Below, one piece after another: positions 32,858 through 37,075 of a stretch of 37,075 nt of DNA; the stretch's first letter is position 1; each line of letters begins with the position of its first letter. Made by a program: the position numbers and the translations under genes. The DNA is from CAXMNX01 sp964194845. GTDB taxonomy: Bacteria; Pseudomonadota; Alphaproteobacteria; Rhodobacterales; Rhodobacteraceae. Where the stretch lies: positions 1 to 37,075 of the forward strand of contig CAXMNX010000028.1 in the NCBI GenBank assembly GCA_964194845.1, written 5' to 3'. Below the pieces are notes generated by a model. It was not told the origin of the DNA and searched no databases. It saw only the letters and a program-made list of their open reading frames with translations.

Positions 32858-33346
32858 TAGTCGTCTCCTTGTTGTGTTCACAGCGTGTCCGTGAATTTTT
32901 TTACGGGCCTTCTGCCCATTTTTATTTCATAAAGAATCGCCCAGAATCTACGGGCTGGAGAATTGTATTATGCGATTTCGACACGCCGGGCGCGGAATAC
33001 CTTTTCTATGTGTGCAGGTGGCGGGCCTAGGGTACTGACGCACGAGATACGAGCCGTATCAGCTTGGCCCGCGACAAGATTACCAACGGGAGAATCCGAA
33101 AGCCGTCGGATTCGGTCGGCTTTTGCACGACTCAATCGCGGTTCGCGCCCGGCGCATGATACCGGTTCTGTCCGAGGTGCTCGCGCATTGATTGAAACAT
33201 GAAGATTTCCCAGCAGGTGGCGAAAGTTAGTAATAATACTTTCAATAAGTCAACACTGTATCCTTTCTTGCAACGCCATGAGAATCGGCGCCATGTGGAC
33301 AGATGATATCCATTTGCATCCCTACTCTCTGCAAAAGGCTGGTCCA
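32858..33346. other. Intergenic region upstream of the binding-protein gene
   Basis: About 490 bases without a convincing gene. It should hold the ABC operon promoter on the minus strand. The notable structure is an AT-rich dyad at 33222-33243. Short frames on both strands lack ribosome sites or family motifs. Confidence 0.5.
33222..33243. promoter_or_regulatory. Dyad GAAAGT-N10-ACTTTC
   Basis: Perfect 6-bp arms around tagtaataat, between the ABC operon and the FAD-gene remnant. GAAA/TTTC dyads are typical of RpiR-family operators, and a broken RpiR gene lies nearby, so this may be its orphaned site. Confidence 0.45.
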
Positions 33347-33682
33347 ATGATCTATGATTATCTTGTAGTTGGCGGCGAAATTGCAGGCGCGTCAGCCGCT
33401 CACGAACTGGCGGAACATGGGAGCGTCTTGCTTCTCGAAGCGGAGGGCAGAATGGGGTATCATGCTACCAATAGATCAGCGGCTTTGTTCACGCGCAACT
33501 ACGGCCCGGTTGTTCAACAGGTCAATTCGGTCAGTGCGGTTTATATTCAGTCTCTGCCAGCGCGTTTTTGCGACACGCCTCTGTTGACACCGCGCGGTTC
33601 CTTGACCGTCGCCCCTCCCGATCATGAAGGCACGCTGGACACATTGTTGGCCATGTCTGAGCCCGGAGAGGAGTTGATCTAA
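33347..33682 (+). pseudogene. N-terminal fragment of a FAD-dependent oxidoreductase (DAO type)
   Basis: The 111 codons encode the start of a glycine/D-amino-acid oxidase-type flavoprotein: MIYDYLVVGGEIAGASAAHE, then LLLEAEGRMGYHATNRSAAL. The dinucleotide motif reads GGEIAG where GGGIAG is expected, so a conserved glycine is replaced by Glu. The frame stops after EPGEELI, at roughly a third of the usual 350-400 residues, and is followed at once by a broken RpiR fragment. It is almost certainly inactive. The intact ancestor would have oxidised an amine or amino acid. Confidence 0.8.
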
Positions 33683-33705
33683 TTCACCCAAAGGTCGCGT
33701 GTGAG

Positions 33706-34260
33706 ATGGCCGCACCTGTCGCGGTCTACGAAACTGCCCGCACACCCGAATGGGATAGGATGGTCAAGCGTCTTGCGCGAGCAAAATCTGTCTTTGTTGT
33801 TGGCTTTCAGACCGAGCGCGGTTTCGCCCAAATTTTCGTTCACCAGATGCAGTATTTGCGCGACAGAGTGCAGTTGATTGATCTGACTAGCGGTAATTTT
33901 GCCGACGTGCTTGCGCCAGACGACAGTGAATCCGCAACGGCTATGTTTGAGGCGCCGATATTCGAACGACGCGTTGCTATTGGCCGCAGAGGCCAAATCG
34001 GCAGGAATTCCAGTGACGTTATCCACCGATCCCTAATGCGATTGGGGACGCCAGGTAGCAGACGAAATTCTCGTGGTGCCGACCTCTTTCAACTTTTTTT
34101 GGGAATCCACAGCGCAGATGGCCAGCCTTGCCAATTTGTTAGTCAACGGCGTGTTTATGGAACTTGGACCACAGGTCGAAATTCGAATGAACAAGGTTGC
34201 TCGACTTTACGGCAGGTTCACCGGCCATGTCGATGACGCTGCGCAAATCAGGACGGAGCC
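33706..34260 (+). pseudogene. RpiR-family regulator remnant (SIS domain), frameshift plus stop
   Basis: The first part reads RLARAKSVFVVGFQTERGFA and YLRDRVQLIDLTSGNFADVL, the sugar-isomerase (SIS) domain of RpiR/MurR regulators. After about 33975 the match moves to another frame (LLLAAEAKSAGIPVTLSTDP), meets an in-frame TAA where a Phe is usual, then continues CDWGRQVADEILVVPTSFNF and MASLANLLVNGVFMELGPQV to GRFTGHVDD. The N-terminal helix-turn-helix is missing altogether. One frameshift, one stop and the lost DNA-binding domain make it a pseudogene. A deletion seems to have joined it to the FAD gene remnant. Confidence 0.82.
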
Positions 34261-34336
34261 CAAACCCTAATGTACTTCAGACGCCGCGAGCGCGCTTTTT
34301 CGTGATTTGCGCCAGCAGCCGTAGAGGAGCAGTAGC

Positions 34337-35809
34337 GTGAGCTTCAGAGTTCTCAGCGCCGAGATCTCACATGAGACCAATACGTTCAATATCCGCCCTA
34401 CGACTATCGAGAGGTTTCAGGATCGCTATTTATTGATTGGTGCGCAGGCTATCGCGGCACGGGGCGATAGCAACACTGAATTGGCGGGATTGCTGGACAC
34501 CGGCCGCGACTTTGGCTGGGACATAGACCATGTCATCAGTGCGGCCGCTGGTCCTGGCGGCAGGGTCACGCGGGATGCATTTGAGGAATTGACCGCGCCG
34601 CTGCTGGCTGCAGCAACCGGTGGTGATTGGGACGGTGTATTCCTAATCCTTCACGGCGCGATGGTTGCCGATTTTTGTGATGATGGCGAAGGTGAGATAC
34701 TGCGTCGGCTTCGCGCTGTGACCGGCTCGGATGTGCCGATCGCTGTCACGCTTGATCCGCACGCCAACGTTACCGAACTTATGTGCGATTTGGCGCAAAT
34801 TCTGGTGTCGTTTACGACCTATCCACATGTGGATATGCGCGCAACGGGGCGGCGTGCTGCCGAGCTTTTGCAGCGTACGATGTTGGGCGACATCCGGCCC
34901 AAAACGCTGCGCTCGCACAGGCCGATGCTGGAAGAGGCCAATGGCGGGCGAACGGATTTGGGGCCGATGATCGAGCGCCACGCGATGGCTCGGGCCTATG
35001 AGACGCGTAAAGGAGTTTACGCCATCAGCATCAACGGCGCATTTCCTTGCGCGGACGTTGTTGAAGTTGGCCCGACCGTTTTGGTCACCTGTGACGAGAA
35101 TTCTTCCGAACATCGTTTGATCGCCGAAACTCTGGCTGGCGACATCTGGGACCGGCGACATGAAATTCTGAACACCTATCTTTCCAGTTCTGAGGCTGCG
35201 GATGTCGCAAAGAAATGGGACGGTGACGCTGGCCCATTGATCATTGCGGACTATGCCGACAATCCTGGTTCCGGCGCTTACGGCGACGCCACAAAGCTGT
35301 TGGCGGATTTGATTGAGGCAGGCGTCAAGAATGCGTGCTTTGGGCCATTAGTCGATGCGATAGCGGCGGAGATTCTGCAAGATAAAGCCGTGGGGACAGA
35401 GGCCACACTGCACATTGGTGGCGCGACCGCGCCGGAATTTGGCGGCGGTCCTCTTAGCGTCACGGGCAAGGTCAAATGGACTGGTGGTGGTCGCGTCGTC
35501 GGAAGTGGGCCCATTCTGGGCGGTATGGAGCGTAGTTTTGGTGCTACCGCAGTCTTGGAGGTCGCGGGGATTGATATCCTTATTGTCAGTATCGCCCATC
35601 AGATACTGGACCTTAAACAATTCGAAGCGTTCGGGATTGATCCGGCCAGGAAATCCGTTGTCGCCTTGAAATCGATGCAGCATTTTCGGGCGGCGTTCAC
35701 ACCAATCGCTGGCCGCATTATCGTTTGCGACAGCGGCGCTCTGTGTACGTTGAACTACGCGTCTTTGGATTATAAAAACGTGCCACGCCCGACTTTTCCA
35801 TTGGACTGA
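34337..35809 (+). CDS. M81-family metallopeptidase (MlrC-like)
   Basis: A 490-residue protein of the MlrC family, named for the third enzyme of microcystin degradation but widespread in bacteria that do not degrade microcystin. It begins FRVLSAEISHETNTF, with Zn-site candidates in FLILHGAMVADF, VTLDPHANVTELM and SFTTYPHVDMRATGRRA; ADYADNPGSGAYGDAT opens the C-terminal domain. It starts at GTG 34337 with GAGGAG eight bases upstream. It faces away from the ABC importer operon and is intact among broken neighbours. A peptide, amidohydrolase-like or D-amino-acid-related substrate is possible; the function of most members is unknown. Confidence 0.88.
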   Translation: MSFRVLSAEISHETNTFNIRPTTIERFQDRYLLIGAQAIAARGDSNTELAGLLDTGRDFGWDIDHVISAAAGPGGRVTRDAFEELTAPLLAAATGGDWDGVFLILHGAMVADFCDDGEGEILRRLRAVTGSDVPIAVTLDPHANVTELMCDLAQILVSFTTYPHVDMRATGRRAAELLQRTMLGDIRPKTLRSHRPMLEEANGGRTDLGPMIERHAMARAYETRKGVYAISINGAFPCADVVEVGPTVLVTCDENSSEHRLIAETLAGDIWDRRHEILNTYLSSSEAADVAKKWDGDAGPLIIADYADNPGSGAYGDATKLLADLIEAGVKNACFGPLVDAIAAEILQDKAVGTEATLHIGGATAPEFGGGPLSVTGKVKWTGGGRVVGSGPILGGMERSFGATAVLEVAGIDILIVSIAHQILDLKQFEAFGIDPARKSVVALKSMQHFRAAFTPIAGRIIVCDSGALCTLNYASLDYKNVPRPTFPLD

Positions 35810-35822
35810 GTGACTTGGCAGA

Positions 35823-36156
35823 TCAGAGGGTGGCGCTCTTTTTGGCGCGGGCCGTCTTTGTGATCGTGACCAGTGTTAATGTGTGCTCCATGTTCTTCAT
35901 GTGTTGCCGCAGCATTAAACGTCAGCCGGCTAAAAACGTCCCGATACTCAGGCCGGTCACCCACTTTTTCCTGTTCGCCGCTTTTTCCATGATCAAATAG
36001 GATAGGTGGTAGGTCGGCCGCAAATTTCACGAGAGTGAACCTAGCTTCATGCAGGATCATCAGCGAAGAATCACTGGGTCCTGTCCCAAGCGTTTCTTCC
36101 CAAATAGTCGGTGCCTTTGATTCCGCAAAGTCGAGTTCCGAAAACGAATATTCACT
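35823..36156 (-). pseudogene. C-terminal remnant of a second sulfatase/phosphonate-hydrolase gene
   Basis: The minus strand reads YSFSELDFAESKAPTIWEET, then SLMILHEARFTLVKFAADLP and PILFDHG, EQEKVGDRPEYRDVFSRL. This lines up along its whole length with the tail of the intact hydrolase at 24001-25497 (FSFSELDFGDPIKPTVW, FVQFAADIPAILFN, ISSRPDVMPILLDL). After about 35916 the match continues in a different frame (MLRQHMKNMEHTLT), so there is a frameshift too. The catalytic N-terminal three quarters are absent. It is a decayed paralogue or homologue, not a recent duplicate, since the two differ at about half the positions. Confidence 0.8.
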
Positions 36157-36669
36157 CAGAACGGAGGCGTTGCCATATCTCCGGCAACTCCTCGATTATT
36201 CAGATACGGAAACCGTCCAGAACGCCGAGGCCGCAATCGACGGGATCGAAAGCCAGAACCATCATTATTTCAAGGACCGCACCCACAGCGGGAAAGTCTT
36301 CATGGTTTTAAATCCTGAAGATCGGCAATACTGACGCTTGGTCTCGGTTTTACAATAACATGTCGCGTCCAAACCCAACGCCACTTCCGCTTTATGATAA
36401 AAGTGGAAGCCTACTATGCACTCAATTGGCGTCCCAAAAACGGTTCTCTGATTGCGGCCTTGTCAAGTGGGATAGCGATTTGTCCGTCCGGGGTCATGGT
36501 TCTCTCCGAGGTCGCATGGGTACGCCTCATGATGGTTTTCGGTGGTGGATCGTCTCCAATGTCGTTTGCGGATTGCGCGGCTGAAGCCACGTCCCAACCG
36601 TTTTTACGAGATCGATCAACCTCCGTCCCGTCGGGATTTCGCTTCCCGCCCGTCCGGCGGAAACTCAGT
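36157..36669. other. Unassigned stretch before the IS110 transposase
   Basis: A plus-strand frame ending at 36334 (containing ALPYLRQLLDYSDTETVQN and HSGKVFMVLN) could be the tail of a decayed gene, but I do not recognise it. The part from 36335 to 36669 shows open frames on both strands with no family motif; it may include the 3' end of the insertion sequence. Confidence 0.4.
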
Positions 36670-37075
36670 TCAGGCAGTCACCTCCTGTGTCCATTGATAA
36701 TCGCTTCCAGATTTCCAGAGTGTCAGCATGAGCACTGCAATCTTACGCGCGGTGGCAACAGCGGCTTTGCGGAATCCGCGCCGCCCAGCCAGCCGAACCG
36801 CCCAGGACTTCAGCGCCGAGAAGCGCTTGACCTGTCGGATGACACAGGACGCCGCTTCGAACAGTAGGCCGCGCATCGCGGCATCTCCGCACTTTGAGAC
36901 ACGGCCTGACCAGTCCATTTCACCGGATTGGTGTCGCCTGGGCGTTAGGCCAAGGAACGCGCCTACATCCGAAGTTTTACTGAAGCGGCCGGGGTCATCG
37001 ACAAGTGCTACGAAGCTGAGTGAGACGATTGGGCCGACGCCCGGGATCGTCATCAGGCGGCGCGCGATTGGATGG
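36670..37075 (-). mobile_element. IS110-family transposase, C-terminal part (runs off the window)
   Basis: The minus frame reads LMTIPGVGPIVSLSFVALVD, FLGLTPRRHQSGEMDW, VSKCGDAAMRGLLFEAASCV and ends LWKSGSDYQWTQEVTA. This is the Transposase_20 (helix-hairpin-helix and serine-containing) half of an IS110-type transposase; the DEDD catalytic half lies beyond 37075. Such elements move by site-specific recombination, usually without long terminal inverted repeats, and newer work shows a structured non-coding RNA at their ends; I could not place one here. The frame is open to the window edge, so the gene may be intact. Confidence 0.9.

Noticed and set aside
32882..32960. GGGC-cttct-GCCC followed by a T-rich run near the importer promoter
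   Set aside because: The stem is only four pairs and lies upstream of, not after, a gene on the plus strand.
36035..36334. Plus-strand 99-codon frame between the M81 gene and the IS110 end
   Set aside because: Its first third is antisense to the sulfatase remnant, it has no ribosome site, and the rest matches no family I recognise.
1..37075. CRISPR arrays, tRNA or rRNA genes
   Set aside because: No regularly spaced direct repeats and no cloverleaf or rRNA-like segments were noticed on either strand.

Overview
The window looks like part of an extrachromosomal replicon (plasmid or chromid) of an alphaproteobacterium of the Rhodobacteraceae / Roseobacter type. The evidence is a GC-rich sequence, a winged-helix replication initiator of the kind called DnaA-like in Rhodobacterales, a divergent parA-parB pair, and gene content (serine cycle, phosphonate catabolism, oligopeptide ABC uptake) typical of that group. 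Assignments are from reading sequence motifs; no database search was run.

Layout. (1) 1-9471: serine-cycle C1 assimilation. On the minus strand, in transcription order, are sga, mtkA, mtkB, ppc and glyA (glyA cut by the window edge). A LuxR-type regulator and mcl (malyl-CoA lyase) lie divergently on the plus strand, and a glycerate kinase gene converges on mcl. Related inverted repeats upstream of sga and of mcl flank the regulator gene. (2) 9485-12967: replication and partition module: DnaA-like rep (minus), a dyad-rich intergenic region, parA and parB (plus), and a perfect 16-bp palindrome over the parB stop codon. (3) 12970-25497: an iron-type alcohol dehydrogenase, an aldehyde dehydrogenase and a Na/Pi-cotransporter-like protein, then the phosphonate genes pbfA, phnY, phnA and phnW on the minus strand, a divergent LysR regulator, and a sulfatase-fold phosphonate monoester hydrolase-like gene on the plus strand. 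A 37-bp element (30/37 identical) lies upstream of both phnW and the hydrolase gene, each in the orientation of its gene, suggesting one regulon. (4) 25498-26560: decayed DNA with a TPR-protein fragment and a frameshifted, truncated IS3-type orfA. (5) 26561-32857: a five-gene oligopeptide/dipeptide-type ABC importer (minus), with an 11-bp-arm stem-loop between the binding-protein gene and the first permease. (6) 33347-37075: a truncated FAD oxidoreductase, a broken RpiR-type regulator, an intact M81 (MlrC-like) metallopeptidase, the C-terminal remnant of a second phosphonate-hydrolase-like sulfatase, and the end of an IS110 transposase running off the window.

How the genes work together. The serine-cycle block would assimilate C1 units and glycine: SGA converts serine and glyoxylate to hydroxypyruvate and glycine, glycerate kinase feeds 2-phosphoglycerate towards PEP, PEPC makes oxaloacetate, malate-CoA ligase makes malyl-CoA, and Mcl splits it into acetyl-CoA and glyoxylate. 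The hydroxypyruvate reductase and folate-C1 genes are not in the window. The phosphonate block encodes a route from 2-aminoethylphosphonate (PhnW) and its hydroxylated form (PbfA) to phosphonoacetaldehyde, phosphonoacetate (PhnY) and acetate plus Pi (PhnA). The sulfatase-fold hydrolase may release phosphonates from esters, and the Na/Pi-family protein may move the phosphate produced. The right end is an insertion- and decay-prone zone with several truncated genes.
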